Of a stretch of 64,000 bases of DNA, positions 26,749-37,601 are shown in pieces (the first letter of the stretch is position 1; the number at the start of each line of letters is the position of its first letter). The position numbers and the translations under genes are program-made. The DNA is from Polaribacter sp. IC066 (GTDB lineage Bacteria; Bacteroidota; Bacteroidia; Flavobacteriales; Flavobacteriaceae): positions 1-64,000 of the forward strand of contig NZ_VORR01000005.1 in NCBI RefSeq assembly GCF_007997085.1, written 5' to 3'. Under the pieces are notes generated by a model that saw nothing but the letters and a program-made list of their open reading frames with translations, did no database searches and was not told where the DNA came from.

Positions 26749-29700
26749 TTGGCAACGAAAAACACTACTGAAAGAATCAATTTCGCCACTTCTCAAATGA
26801 TTAAGGAGTATCCAGACTTTTTGGATATTCAGGTAAAGTCTTTTCAAGATTTTTTCCAACTTCAAACTAAGGCAGAAGAAAGAGGTGAAGAAGGTTTGTA
26901 TAAAACCTTCATGGATAACTTTCCTATTACAGATACAAGAAATCAGTTTGTATTAGAATTTTTAGATTACTTTGTAGATCCACCAAGATATTCAATTCAA
27001 GAATGTATTGAGAGAGGTCTAACACACAGTGTGCCTTTAAAAGCACGGCTAAAACTATATTGTACAGACCCAGAACACGAAGATTTTGAAACTATTGTTC
27101 AAGATGTTTACCTAGGTACAATTCCTTATATGACAAACTCTGGTACCTTTGTAATTAATGGTGCAGAGCGTGTTGTTGTTTCTCAATTACACAGATCACC
27201 TGGTGTATTTTTTGGGCAATCTTTCCATGCAAACGGTACAAAGTTATATTCTGCAAGAGTTATTCCTTTTAAAGGATCTTGGATTGAATTTGCTACCGAT
27301 ATCAATCAGGTAATGTATGCTTATATTGATAGAAAGAAAAAATTACCAGTAACAACATTATTTAGAGCCATTGGTTTTGAAAGAGATAAAGATATTTTAG
27401 AAATTTTTGATCTTGCAGAAGAGATTAAGGTTTCTAAAGCTGGATTAAAAAAGGTACTAGGTCGCAAATTAGCTGCTAGAGTTTTAAAAACTTGGCATGA
27501 AGATTTTGTAGATGAAGATACTGGTGAGGTTGTGTCTATCGAAAGAAATGAAATTATTTTTGATCGTGATACTATTTTAGATAAAGAACATATAGATGAA
27601 ATAATAGAGGCAGGTGCTAAAACCGTTTTACTTCATAAAGAGGACAACGATATGGCAGATTATGCTATTATACATAATACGTTACAAAAAGATCCTACAA
27701 ATTCAGAAAAAGAAGCTGTAGAACATATTTATAGACAATTACGTAATGCAGAACCGCCAGATGAGGAGACTGCAAGAGGTATTATAGATAAGTTATTCTT
27801 TTCAGAACAACGTTATAATTTAGGGGAAGTGGGGCGTTTTAGAATGAACACTAAACTACAATTAAACGAGCCGATTGATCAGAAAGTCTTAACAAAATTA
27901 GATATCATAACGATTATTAAGTATTTGATTGAACTAATCAACTCTAAAGCAGAGGTTGATGATATTGATCACTTATCAAATAGACGTGTAAGAACGGTTG
28001 GTGAACAATTAGCAGGTCAGTTTGGTGTTGGTTTAGCGCGTATGGCAAGAACAATTCGTGAACGTATGAATGTGCGTGATAACGAAGTGTTTACTCCTAT
28101 CGATTTAATTAATGCAAAAACATTATCATCTGTAATTAATTCATTTTTTGGTACCAACCAGTTATCTCAATTCATGGATCAAACAAATCCATTAGCAGAG
28201 ATCACACACAAGCGTAGGTTATCTGCACTTGGACCTGGTGGTTTGTCTAGAGAAAGAGCAGGTTTTGAGGTGCGTGATGTTCATTATACACATTACGGAC
28301 GTTTATGTCCTATTGAAACTCCAGAGGGACCAAATATTGGTTTAATTTCTTCACTTGCAGTGTTTGCAAAGGTGAATAATTTAGGTTTTATTGAAACGCC
28401 TTATAGAAGAGTAGAGAATGGTGTAGTATCAAAAGACGAGCCCGTTTACTTAAGTGCTGAAGAAGAGGAAGGTATGAAAACTGCCCAATCTAATTTAGAG
28501 TTAAAAGAAGATGGTACTATTGTTTTAGATAGAGTTATTGCGCGTGAGGAAGGCGATTTTCCTGTGGTTACTCCAGATAAGATAAACTTGATGGATGTTG
28601 CGCCAAATCAAATTGCTTCTATTTCGGCGTCTTTAATTCCTTTCTTGGAACATGATGATGCCAATCGTGCATTGATGGGATCTAACATGATGCGTCAAGC
28701 AGTCCCTTTATTACGTCCTGAATCTCCGATTGTTGGTACAGGTTTAGAGCGCAGAGTTGCAAAGGATTCTAGAATTTTGATTAATGCAGAGGGTGCAGGA
28801 GAGGTTACGTATGTAGATGCGAACATGATCACAATCAAATATGATAGAACTGAAGAGGAAAAAATGGTTAGTTTTGATTCTGATGAAGTTTCTTATAACT
28901 TAATCAAGTTCAGAAAAACAAACCAAGGTACTTCTATTAACTTAAAGCCGATTGTTGAAAAAGGTGATAGAGTAGAAGAAGGTCAAGTTCTTTGTGAAGG
29001 GTATGCAACACAAAAAGGAGAACTAGCTTTAGGTAGAAATATGAAAGTAGCCTTTATGCCTTGGAAAGGGTATAACTTTGAGGATGCAATCGTAATTTCC
29101 GAAAAAGTTGTTCGTGAAGATATATTTACATCGATTCATATTGACGAGTATTCTTTGGACGTAAGAGATACAAAATTAGGAACTGAAGAGTTAACTAATG
29201 ATATTCCGAACGTTTCTGAAGAGGCTACCAAAGATTTAGATGAAAATGGAATGATCAGAATTGGAGCAGAAGTAAATCCTGGGGATATCTTAATTGGTAA
29301 GATTACACCAAAAGGAGAATCTGATCCAACTCCTGAAGAAAAATTATTACGTGCTATTTTTGGTGATAAAGCAGGCGATGTAAAAGATGCATCTTTAAAA
29401 GCTTCGCCATCATTAAGAGGTGTGGTAATTGATAAAAAACTATTTAGAAGAGCTGTTAAAGATAAAAATAAGAGATTAAGAGATAAAGAGGCGGTTGCTA
29501 CTTTAGAGTCTTCTTTTATTGGAAAATTTGAAAGCTTAAAAGACGAATTAATAGATAAGTTATTTACTTTAATTAGTGGAAAAACTTCTCAAGGAGTATT
29601 TAATGATTTAGGCGAGGAAGTTTTACCAAAAGGTAAAAAGTATACCCTTAAAATGTTAAATTCTGTTGATGATTATGTGCATTTAACAGGTTCTTGGACT

Positions 29701-30558
29701 ACAGATAAAGAGCTTAATGAGTTAGTAGGTGAACTAGTTCACAACTATAAAATTAAGGTAAATGATTTGCAAGGTTCTTTACGTCGTCAAAAATTTACAA
29801 TTTCTGTAGGTGATGAGTTACCAGCTGGAATTTTAAAATTAGCAAAAGTTTATATTGCTAAAAAACGTAAGTTAAAAGTAGGTGATAAAATGGCTGGGCG
29901 TCACGGAAACAAAGGTATTGTTGCTCGTATTGTTAGAGCAGAAGACATGCCTTTCTTAGCAGACGGAACTCCTGTAGATATCGTTTTAAATCCATTAGGT
30001 GTACCTTCTCGTATGAACATTGGTCAAATTTATGAAACTGTTCTTGGTTGGGCAGGTCAAAAATTAGGAACTAAATATGCAACGCCAATTTTTGATGGAG
30101 CATCTTTAGATCAAATTAATGAGATTACTGATAAAGCTGGAGTACCTAGATTTGGACATACTTATTTATATGATGGTGGAACGGGTAAACGTTTCGATCA
30201 GCCCGCAACGGTTGGAATTATCTATATGATTAAGTTAGGGCACATGATTGAAGATAAAATGCACGCGCGTTCTATAGGTCCTTACTCATTAATTACGCAA
30301 CAACCTTTAGGAGGTAAAGCGCAATTTGGTGGTCAACGTTTTGGAGAGATGGAAGTTTGGGCATTGGAGGCTTATGGAGCATCAAGTATCTTAAGAGAAA
30401 TCTTAACCGTAAAATCTGATGATGTGATGGGAAGAGCTAAAACATACGAAAGTATTGTAAAAGGTGAAGCGATGCCAGAACCAGGTTTACCAGAATCATT
30501 TAACGTATTAATGCATGAATTGAAAGGTTTAGGTTTAGACGTTAGATTAGAAGAATAA
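26749..30558 (+). CDS. rpoB: DNA-directed RNA polymerase subunit beta
   Basis: The 1269-residue beta subunit starts at a TTG codon (residues after it [15 protein letters not shown] match the flavobacterial N-terminus; no ATG fits). The rifampicin-pocket segment reads [46 protein letters not shown], wild-type in appearance. The C-terminal clamp region [10 protein letters not shown] and [24 protein letters not shown] are intact. It is followed by rpoC after a 96-bp spacer with a hairpin-forming repeat. Confidence 0.99.
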   Translation: MATKNTTERINFATSQMIKEYPDFLDIQVKSFQDFFQLQTKAEERGEEGLYKTFMDNFPITDTRNQFVLEFLDYFVDPPRYSIQECIERGLTHSVPLKARLKLYCTDPEHEDFETIVQDVYLGTIPYMTNSGTFVINGAERVVVSQLHRSPGVFFGQSFHANGTKLYSARVIPFKGSWIEFATDINQVMYAYIDRKKKLPVTTLFRAIGFERDKDILEIFDLAEEIKVSKAGLKKVLGRKLAARVLKTWHEDFVDEDTGEVVSIERNEIIFDRDTILDKEHIDEIIEAGAKTVLLHKEDNDMADYAIIHNTLQKDPTNSEKEAVEHIYRQLRNAEPPDEETARGIIDKLFFSEQRYNLGEVGRFRMNTKLQLNEPIDQKVLTKLDIITIIKYLIELINSKAEVDDIDHLSNRRVRTVGEQLAGQFGVGLARMARTIRERMNVRDNEVFTPIDLINAKTLSSVINSFFGTNQLSQFMDQTNPLAEITHKRRLSALGPGGLSRERAGFEVRDVHYTHYGRLCPIETPEGPNIGLISSLAVFAKVNNLGFIETPYRRVENGVVSKDEPVYLSAEEEEGMKTAQSNLELKEDGTIVLDRVIAREEGDFPVVTPDKINLMDVAPNQIASISASLIPFLEHDDANRALMGSNMMRQAVPLLRPESPIVGTGLERRVAKDSRILINAEGAGEVTYVDANMITIKYDRTEEEKMVSFDSDEVSYNLIKFRKTNQGTSINLKPIVEKGDRVEEGQVLCEGYATQKGELALGRNMKVAFMPWKGYNFEDAIVISEKVVREDIFTSIHIDEYSLDVRDTKLGTEELTNDIPNVSEEATKDLDENGMIRIGAEVNPGDILIGKITPKGESDPTPEEKLLRAIFGDKAGDVKDASLKASPSLRGVVIDKKLFRRAVKDKNKRLRDKEAVATLESSFIGKFESLKDELIDKLFTLISGKTSQGVFNDLGEEVLPKGKKYTLKMLNSVDDYVHLTGSWTTDKELNELVGELVHNYKIKVNDLQGSLRRQKFTISVGDELPAGILKLAKVYIAKKRKLKVGDKMAGRHGNKGIVARIVRAEDMPFLADGTPVDIVLNPLGVPSRMNIGQIYETVLGWAGQKLGTKYATPIFDGASLDQINEITDKAGVPRFGHTYLYDGGTGKRFDQPATVGIIYMIKLGHMIEDKMHARSIGPYSLITQQPLGGKAQFGGQRFGEMEVWALEAYGASSILREILTVKSDDVMGRAKTYESIVKGEAMPEPGLPESFNVLMHELKGLGLDVRLEE

Positions 30559-30575
30559 TTTTAGTATACAGTTAT

Positions 30576-30640
30576 CAGTATTCAGTGAGCAGTCTGCTTC
30601 TGAATACTGGATACTGAATACTGCCAACTGAATATTGAAT
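30576..30640. repeat. Hairpin-forming repeat in the rpoB-rpoC spacer
   Basis: CAGTATTCAG (30576-30585) and CTGAATACTG (30600-30609) are perfect inverted repeats, with a further AGCAG/CTGCT pair inside. The word CTGAATA(C/T)T recurs twice more downstream to 30640. The spacer is thus filled by a short palindromic repeat rather than the few bases seen in many genomes. Confidence 0.8.
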
Positions 30641-30654
30641 ACTCATTAAAAGAC

Positions 30655-33600
30655 ATGGCAAGAAAACAAGAAAAGTACACTGTAAAAAAGTTTAACAAAA
30701 TATCGATTGGTTTATCGTCACCAGAAGCTATTCTAGAAATATCTAAAGGTGAGGTGTTAAAGCCAGAGACTATAAATTACCGTACGCACAAACCAGAAAG
30801 AGATGGCTTGTTTTGTGAGCGTATTTTTGGTCCTGTAAAGGATTATGAATGTGCTTGTGGAAAGTACAAAAGAATTCGCTACAAAGGAATCGTTTGTGAC
30901 CGATGTGGTGTAGAAGTAACTGAAAAGAAGGTACGTAGAGACAGAGTGGGGCACATTAATTTAGTGGTTCCTGTTGCTCATATTTGGTACTTTAGGTCAT
31001 TGCCTAACAAAATGGGGTACCTTTTAGGTTTGCCATCTAAAAAGTTAGACATGATTATTTACTATGAGAGATACGTAGTAATACAACCAGGTATTGCAAA
31101 AAATGTAGAAGGAGAGCCATTACAAAAAATGGATTTCTTAACAGAAGAAGAATATTTGGACATTGTGGATGAAATTCCACAAGAAAATCAGTACCTAGAA
31201 GATGCAGACCCAAACAAGTTTATTGCAAAAATGGGAGCTGAATGTTTAATTGATTTATTAGCGCGTATCGATTTAGATGCGTTGTCTTTTGAGTTAAGAC
31301 ACAAAGCAAATACTGAAACTTCTAAACAACGTAAAACGGAAGCTTTAAAACGTTTAAATGTTGTTGAGGCGTTTAGAGATTCTCAAAAGAATAGAGAGAA
31401 CAAGCCAGAATGGATGATTATGAAGGCTGTTCCCGTAATTCCACCAGAATTACGTCCTTTGGTTCCTTTAGATGGTGGTCGTTTCGCGACTTCAGATTTA
31501 AATGATTTATACAGAAGAGTTATTATCAGAAACAATCGTTTAAAAAGATTGGTTGAGATAAAAGCTCCTGAAGTAATCTTACGTAATGAAAAACGTATGT
31601 TGCAAGAATCTGTAGATTCATTATTTGATAACACACGTAAATCATCAGCAGTAAAAACGGAATCTAACAGACCTTTAAAATCTTTATCAGATTCTTTAAA
31701 AGGGAAGCAAGGACGTTTCCGTCAGAATTTGTTAGGAAAACGTGTTGATTATTCCGCACGTTCTGTAATTGTTGTTGGTCCAGAATTAAAACTTTCAGAG
31801 TGTGGTATTCCGAAAGAAATGGCAGCTGAACTTTACAAGCCTTTTGTAATTAGAAAATTAATTGAGAGAGGAATTGTAAAAACGGTTAAATCTGCAAAGA
31901 AAATAATAGATAGAAAAGAACCAGTTGTTTGGGACATTTTAGAAAATGTAATTAAAGGGCATCCTGTTTTATTAAACAGAGCACCTACTTTACACAGACT
32001 TGGTATACAAGCATTCCAACCAAAATTAATTGAAGGTAAAGCAATACAATTACACCCACTAGTGTGTACTGCCTTTAATGCCGATTTTGATGGAGATCAA
32101 ATGGCCGTTCATTTACCATTAGGACCAGAAGCTATTTTAGAAGCACAAATATTAATGTTGGCTTCTCATAGTATTTTAAATCCTGCAAATGGGGCACCAG
32201 TAACTGTTCCTTCACAGGATATGGTACTTGGCTTATACTATATGACCAAAGAAAGAATTTCTACACCAGAAGTTCCTATTAAAGGAGAAGGTTTAACGTT
32301 CTATTCGCCAGAAGAAGTAACGATTGCTTTTAACGAAGAAATGGTTGACTTAAATGCAGGAATAAAAGTTAGAACTCAAGATTTAAATGAAGAAGGAGAA
32401 ATCATAACTAGAATTATAAAAACTACTGTTGGTAGAGTTTTATTTAATGAAGTTGTGCCTCCTGCGGCAGGATATATAAATGAAGTTTTAACTAAAAAGA
32501 ATTTGCGTGGAATTATTGGTGCTATTTTAAAAGCAACAGATATTCCTACAACCGGAGACTTTTTAGATGAAATTAAAAATATGGGATATAAATTTGCTTT
32601 TCAAGGTGGTTTATCTTTCTCATTAGGAGATATTATTATTCCAGATGAAAAACAATCAATGATTGATGCTGCTAATAAAGAAGTAGATATCATTGTAGGA
32701 AACTATAATATGGGTATGTTAACGCAAAAAGAGCGGTACAATCAGGTAATTGATGTTTGGGGTTCTACCAACAACAGATTGACTGAATTATCTATGAAAA
32801 ACTTGCGTGAAGACCAACAAGGGTTTAACTCGGTTTATATGATGCTAGATTCTGGAGCGAGGGGTTCTAAAGAGCAAATTCGTCAGTTAACTGGTATGCG
32901 TGGATTAATGGCAAAGCCTAAAAAATCTACAGCTGGTGGTGGTGAAATTATTGAGAATCCGATTCTTTCTAACTTTAAGGAAGGATTATCAATTCTTGAA
33001 TATTTTATTTCTACACACGGTGCGCGTAAAGGATTAGCAGATACCGCTTTAAAAACTGCAGATGCAGGTTATTTAACGCGTCGATTAGTGGATGTCTCTC
33101 AAGATGTTATCGTAAACGAAGAAGATTGTGGTACATTAAGAGGATTAGAGGTTGCACCCCTAAAGAAGAATGATGAGATTGTAGAATCTTTATCAGACAG
33201 AATTGAAGGCAGAATTTCTTTACAAGACGTTTATCACCCATTAACAGAAGAAATTCTTTTAGAGGCAAATCAATCGATTACTTCTAAATTAGCAGACGCT
33301 GTTCAAAGATCTGGCATTGATAGTGTAGAAGTAAGATCTGCATTAACATGTGAATCTACAAAAGGTATTTGTGCAAAATGTTACGGTTTAAGTTTATCTA
33401 CTCGTAATAAAGTACAAATTGGTGAAGCAGTTGGAGTAATTGCGGCGCAATCTATTGGAGAGCCAGGTACACAGTTAACATTACGTACATTCCACGTTGG
33501 TGGGGTTGCGGGTAACATTTCTGAAGAGAATAAGTTAATTGCAAAATTTGATGGTAATGTTGTTATCGAAGACCTACGAACAGTACAAGGTAAAGATAAT

Positions 33601-34929
33601 GATGGTAAAACAACAGATATTGTAATTTCTAGAACAGCAGAAATTAAGATTAAAGATAAGAAAACAGGAATTACACAGAGTACAAACATTATTCCTTACG
33701 GTTCTGTAATTTTCGATAAGGAAAGAAAGACCATCAAAAAAGGTGATGTTATTGTTCAATGGGATCCATTTAACGGTGTAATTGTTTCTGAATTTGGAGG
33801 AAAAGTGAAGTTTGACAACTTACAACAAGGTATTAACTACTCTGTAGAAGTTGATGAGCAAACTGGTTTTCAAGAGAAGGTAATGACCGACTCTAAAAAT
33901 AAGAAAATTATCGCTTCTTTAATCATTGAAGATAAAGATGGTAATGCTTTACGTTCTTATAGTTTACCTGTAGGAGCACACTTAATGATTGATGATGGTC
34001 AGATGGTAGAATCTGGTCATACATTAGTAAAAATACCAAGAAAATCTGGTAAAGCAGGAGATATTACTGGAGGTTTACCACGTGTAACAGAATTGTTTGA
34101 AGCACGTAATCCTTCTAATCCTTCTGTAGTTTCAGAAATTGATGGTGTTGTTTCCTTTGGGAAAATTAAGCGTGGTAATAGAGAAATTATCGTTGAGTCT
34201 AAAACAGGAGATATTAGTAAGTATTTAGTAAAACTTTCTAACCAAATTTTAGTTCAAGAGAATGACTTTATTAAAGCGGGTATGCCTTTATCAGACGGAG
34301 CAACAACTCCTTCAGATATATTAAGAATTAAAGGGCCATCTGCAGTGCAGCAGTATCTAGTAAATGAAATACAAGAAGTATATCGTTTACAAGGTGTAAA
34401 AATTAATGACAAGCATTTCGAAGTTGTAGTTCGTCAAATGATGCGTAAAGTTAAAATTATTGATTCTGGAGACACTTTATTGTTAGAGAATCAATTAATT
34501 CATAAAATTGACTTTATTCAGGACAACGATGCTATCTACGGAATGAAAGTTGTTGAAAGTGCTGGAGATTCTGAAAACTTGAAAGAAGGTCAAATTATTT
34601 CGGCTCGTCAATTAAGAGATGAAAATTCTTTGTTGAGAAGAAATGATAAAAATCTAGTAGAAGCAAGGGATGCAAAGCCTGCAACTGCGGAACAAGTTTT
34701 ACAAGGTATTACAAGAGCATCACTGCAAACAAAATCGTTTATTTCGGCAGCTTCTTTCCAAGAAACTACAAAAGTATTAAACGAGGCTGCGGTTAGTGGT
34801 AAGATAGATACATTAGAGGGCTTAAAAGAAAATGTAATTGTTGGTAAGAGAATTCCGGCAGGTACAGGAATGAGAGCTTACGACAATATAATTGTTGGAT
34901 CTAAAGATGAAATGGAACAAGGTTTCTAA
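30655..34929 (+). CDS. rpoC: DNA-directed RNA polymerase subunit beta'
   Basis: The 1424-residue beta' subunit has the N-terminal zinc-binding [23 protein letters not shown], the active-site [12 protein letters not shown] (three Mg-binding Asp), the bridge-helix/trigger-loop region ([51 protein letters not shown]) and the second zinc site with [14 protein letters not shown] 12-bp terminator follows at 34956. Confidence 0.99.
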   Translation: MARKQEKYTVKKFNKISIGLSSPEAILEISKGEVLKPETINYRTHKPERDGLFCERIFGPVKDYECACGKYKRIRYKGIVCDRCGVEVTEKKVRRDRVGHINLVVPVAHIWYFRSLPNKMGYLLGLPSKKLDMIIYYERYVVIQPGIAKNVEGEPLQKMDFLTEEEYLDIVDEIPQENQYLEDADPNKFIAKMGAECLIDLLARIDLDALSFELRHKANTETSKQRKTEALKRLNVVEAFRDSQKNRENKPEWMIMKAVPVIPPELRPLVPLDGGRFATSDLNDLYRRVIIRNNRLKRLVEIKAPEVILRNEKRMLQESVDSLFDNTRKSSAVKTESNRPLKSLSDSLKGKQGRFRQNLLGKRVDYSARSVIVVGPELKLSECGIPKEMAAELYKPFVIRKLIERGIVKTVKSAKKIIDRKEPVVWDILENVIKGHPVLLNRAPTLHRLGIQAFQPKLIEGKAIQLHPLVCTAFNADFDGDQMAVHLPLGPEAILEAQILMLASHSILNPANGAPVTVPSQDMVLGLYYMTKERISTPEVPIKGEGLTFYSPEEVTIAFNEEMVDLNAGIKVRTQDLNEEGEIITRIIKTTVGRVLFNEVVPPAAGYINEVLTKKNLRGIIGAILKATDIPTTGDFLDEIKNMGYKFAFQGGLSFSLGDIIIPDEKQSMIDAANKEVDIIVGNYNMGMLTQKERYNQVIDVWGSTNNRLTELSMKNLREDQQGFNSVYMMLDSGARGSKEQIRQLTGMRGLMAKPKKSTAGGGEIIENPILSNFKEGLSILEYFISTHGARKGLADTALKTADAGYLTRRLVDVSQDVIVNEEDCGTLRGLEVAPLKKNDEIVESLSDRIEGRISLQDVYHPLTEEILLEANQSITSKLADAVQRSGIDSVEVRSALTCESTKGICAKCYGLSLSTRNKVQIGEAVGVIAAQSIGEPGTQLTLRTFHVGGVAGNISEENKLIAKFDGNVVIEDLRTVQGKDNDGKTTDIVISRTAEIKIKDKKTGITQSTNIIPYGSVIFDKERKTIKKGDVIVQWDPFNGVIVSEFGGKVKFDNLQQGINYSVEVDEQTGFQEKVMTDSKNKKIIASLIIEDKDGNALRSYSLPVGAHLMIDDGQMVESGHTLVKIPRKSGKAGDITGGLPRVTELFEARNPSNPSVVSEIDGVVSFGKIKRGNREIIVESKTGDISKYLVKLSNQILVQENDFIKAGMPLSDGATTPSDILRIKGPSAVQQYLVNEIQEVYRLQGVKINDKHFEVVVRQMMRKVKIIDSGDTLLLENQLIHKIDFIQDNDAIYGMKVVESAGDSENLKEGQIISARQLRDENSLLRRNDKNLVEARDAKPATAEQVLQGITRASLQTKSFISAASFQETTKVLNEAAVSGKIDTLEGLKENVIVGKRIPAGTGMRAYDNIIVGSKDEMEQGF

Positions 34930-34955
34930 ATAAGCGTTTAAGCGTTTAAAATTTA

Positions 34956-35010
34956 AAAGTTGAATTGTTTATTGTAACTTCTTTACACTATTCAATTCAG
35001 CTTTTTTTTT
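34956..35010 (+). terminator. Intrinsic terminator after rpoC
   Basis: AAAGTTGAATTG pairs with CAATTCAGCTTT over 12 bp (one G-T), followed by a run of nine or ten T. The loop is long (about 24 bases). It ends the tuf-rpoC supercluster. Confidence 0.75.
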
Positions 35011-35061
35011 GTTTATCTAACTTTTATAGAACAAACGATTACGAATTTAAAGATATACATT

Positions 35062-35373
35062 ATGGAAGAAAATAAAAACAAAGACGGACAATTAAACATC
35101 GAATTAGACCAAGAGATTGCCGAGGGAACGTATTCTAATTTGGCTATAATTAATCATTCGGTATCAGAATTTATTGTCGATTTTATCAATATTATGCCCG
35201 GTGTGCCGAAAGCAAAAGTAAAGTCTAGAATTATCTTAACGCCTCAACATGCTAAAAGATTATCAAAAGCATTAGCGGATAATGTTCGAAAGTTTGAACA
35301 ACAAAACGGAGAAATTAAAGATTATGAGCAACCTCCAGTTCCGATGAATTTCGGACCAACCGGTCAGGCTTAA
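35062..35373 (+). CDS. DUF3467 family protein
   Basis: The 103-residue protein reads QLNIELDQEIAEGTYSNLAIINHSVSEFIVDFINIMPGVPKAKVKSRIILTPQHAKRLSKALADN in outline, the DUF3467 pattern; its biochemical role is unknown. In Bacteroidota it almost always follows rpoC, suggesting a link with transcription, but no mechanism can be read from sequence. It sits between two terminators and so has its own transcript. Confidence 0.85.
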   Translation: MEENKNKDGQLNIELDQEIAEGTYSNLAIINHSVSEFIVDFINIMPGVPKAKVKSRIILTPQHAKRLSKALADNVRKFEQQNGEIKDYEQPPVPMNFGPTGQA

Positions 35374-35376
35374 CAC

Positions 35377-35411
35377 AAAAAACCCCAAACTTTAAAGTTT
35401 GGGGTTTTTTG
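35377..35411 (+). terminator. Strong intrinsic terminator after the DUF3467 gene
   Basis: AAAAAACCCCAAACTTT pairs perfectly with AAAGTTTGGGGTTTTTT. It is symmetrical enough to work in both directions. Confidence 0.9.
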
Positions 35412-35678
35412 TATTTCTGCGATGTATTCATTTTATGCACTAAAAGTTTAGAAAGAAAATACTTGCAATTAGTAAAAGTGCTTACCTTATTGTACATTTA
35501 AATTAGCCTTTTTTTTTGATATCCTATTTATCATTTATCACTATTTAATGCAAATACTTAAAGGGGATGAGCGGTTTTATATGCGGTTAATTTTTAGTAA
35601 GAATGCAGTTTTAAATTTTTAAAGATAAAAATACATGTGAAATTATATGACGTAAATAAATGAACCATAATGAGTTAT
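35412..35678. other. AT-rich intergenic spacer
   Basis: I see no gene, RNA or convincing promoter between the terminator and the broken serine hydrolase gene. Confidence 0.5.
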
Positions 35679-37137
35679 TTATTTTAAATATAGAATTGCC
35701 TCGAGTTGTACTGCTTTATTTTTTGAAGAGGTTAGGGTGCTATCCACTTCAAAGCTTTGTTTAAATTTTTTAAGAGCTGCAATCGAATCTCCTTTTGCAA
35801 GCAATGCATCACCATAACTGTCGTACGTATTTGCAGATTTTTGGTACTCGTCCATAGTTAATTTAAAAACAACCAAAGCTTCATCATTTTATTAGCCGCA
35901 AATAATCGATAACCTAAAGTATTCATTGCTGTTTCAAATGTGGAGTAATTTACGGTGTCTAATTTCAATTCCTTATAGATTATAATTGCCGTACTCATAT
36001 CTTCTTCATAAATTTTTTTTTGACATTAGACTTTCTATTTGTAGTTTAGGGATGTGATAAGGTTTATTTGCCATGATATTAGATAATCCATTCTCTATAC
36101 TTCCGTAATTTTCGTCTGAATTATTTGTAAGTAAAATAAAGCTATATTGAGCATCAACTGCAGTATGCAGATAAGTGTCAAAACTAACCCAGCCACCTGA
36201 ATGATTTAGAACTTTTGGTTCTTTTAATTTTGATTGAATTACCCATCCAAATCCATAATTAGTTAGTTTTCCATTGGTCAAAACGCCAAATGTCCATGTT
36301 TCTTCTAAATAACTTTTTGGAATAATTGTATAATTTGCTAATGCTTGATTCCATTTAAATAAATCGTTTAATGTAGAATAAGTACCACCATCTCCTCTTA
36401 CATCATTAACTAAATTATAATCATTTTCTACAAAATCAACTTGATTTAAAGCTCTTTTATATCCGAAGACACGATTTGTCATGTTGCGGTCTGGGGCAAT
36501 TTGATAGTTTTAAAGTAGGGTTTTATACATTTGTAAAGGTTCAAAAATAGTATTTTTTAAAAATCTCTAAAATGCATCCCAGAAACTTTTTCAACAATAG
36601 ATGCTAAAAATAAATAACCGGTATTACTGCATGCCCATTGTTCTCCAGGTTTAAAATTAAGAGGAGGGTTTGCATGATAGAAACTTCTATAACTTCATTA
36701 TTCCCTAAAATATATGTCTTAGTGCTATCTAACGGTCTTCAATTTTTATCTAATAATTGTTCATAATCTGCAATTCAAGAAGTATGATGTAAAAGCTGTT
36801 TCACTGCGATCGTCGGATAAGGAAATTTTGGAAGAATAGAGACAACTGTTTGATTGTACTCTAGTTTTTTCATTTGCTTTAATTTCATAATGCTCATTCC
36901 GGTAAATTGCTTGCTAACCGAGGCTAATCTAAATTGAGCATCTACAGTTAAAGAATCCATTGTATGGATGTCCCTTAAGCCAACGGCATTTTTATAAATT
37001 ATTTTGCCATTTTTATAAACTAAAATATTACCTATAGTGATGGCTTTTTTATTCATTTTATGAATAAATTCAGCATAGATAATATCAACTGTTTTAGTCT
37101 CTTTATGACGAGACAATAGGCAGATCATAATAACCAA
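35679..37137 (-). pseudogene. Broken serine hydrolase (class C beta-lactamase-like) with C-terminal TPR-like tail
   Basis: Pieces of one protein lie in order on the minus strand in different frames. 37137-36775 gives the N-terminal half with the catalytic SVSK (SxxK) motif and KQLLHHTS. Untranslated-frame sequence near 36640 reads EQWACSNTGYLFLASIVEKVSG, where the expected Tyr of the YSN motif is Cys. 36482-36006 has GDGGTYSTLNDLFKW and the HSGG motif. 35876-35679 has YDSYGDALLAKGDSIAALKKFKQSFEVD, the TPR-like end usual for flavobacterial members. At least three frame breaks separate them, so the gene is dead. The original would be about 480 residues and periplasmic. Confidence 0.85.
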
Positions 37138-37601
37138 TAATAAGGTAAGTTTAATAAATTATCACATAACTAATTTATTAATTGACTTTTATAGATGTAC
37201 ATCATTAAAGTTTGGTCTTCTAATTTAAAGAGTATTTATTTTGTATTTAATAGAGAAACTGCTATTTGCTTTAGGTACTAACGAATAAGATAAAGTTGAT
37301 TGCGGCCAGAAATTTATTCATTAAATGACAGAATTTGTAAGAAACTTTTTTGTTATAAAATCATTTTAAATTGAATTTAAATGGAGTTTTGGTAAGCATC
37401 GTTTATAATAATGTTTGTCTTTTATGAGTGTGTATAAATGTTTATTTCATTAGCTAGCAAATAATATTTGTTACTATCTTAAAAACCATCAAACAAAAAA
37501 AAATGAATAAAAGTCGAAATAATTTTTATAAATAATTTGTTTTTATTAGCGATGTTGCGCTGTAATTTGTACATTTATAGCATACTAACTAAAAATATAT
37601 C
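37138..37601. other. AT-rich intergenic region before the M16 peptidase gene
   Basis: No gene is visible. The last 60 bases contain TTTG and TAATTTG words that could form a Bacteroidota-type promoter for the peptidase gene, but the spacing is not a clean match, so I do not place one. Confidence 0.4.
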
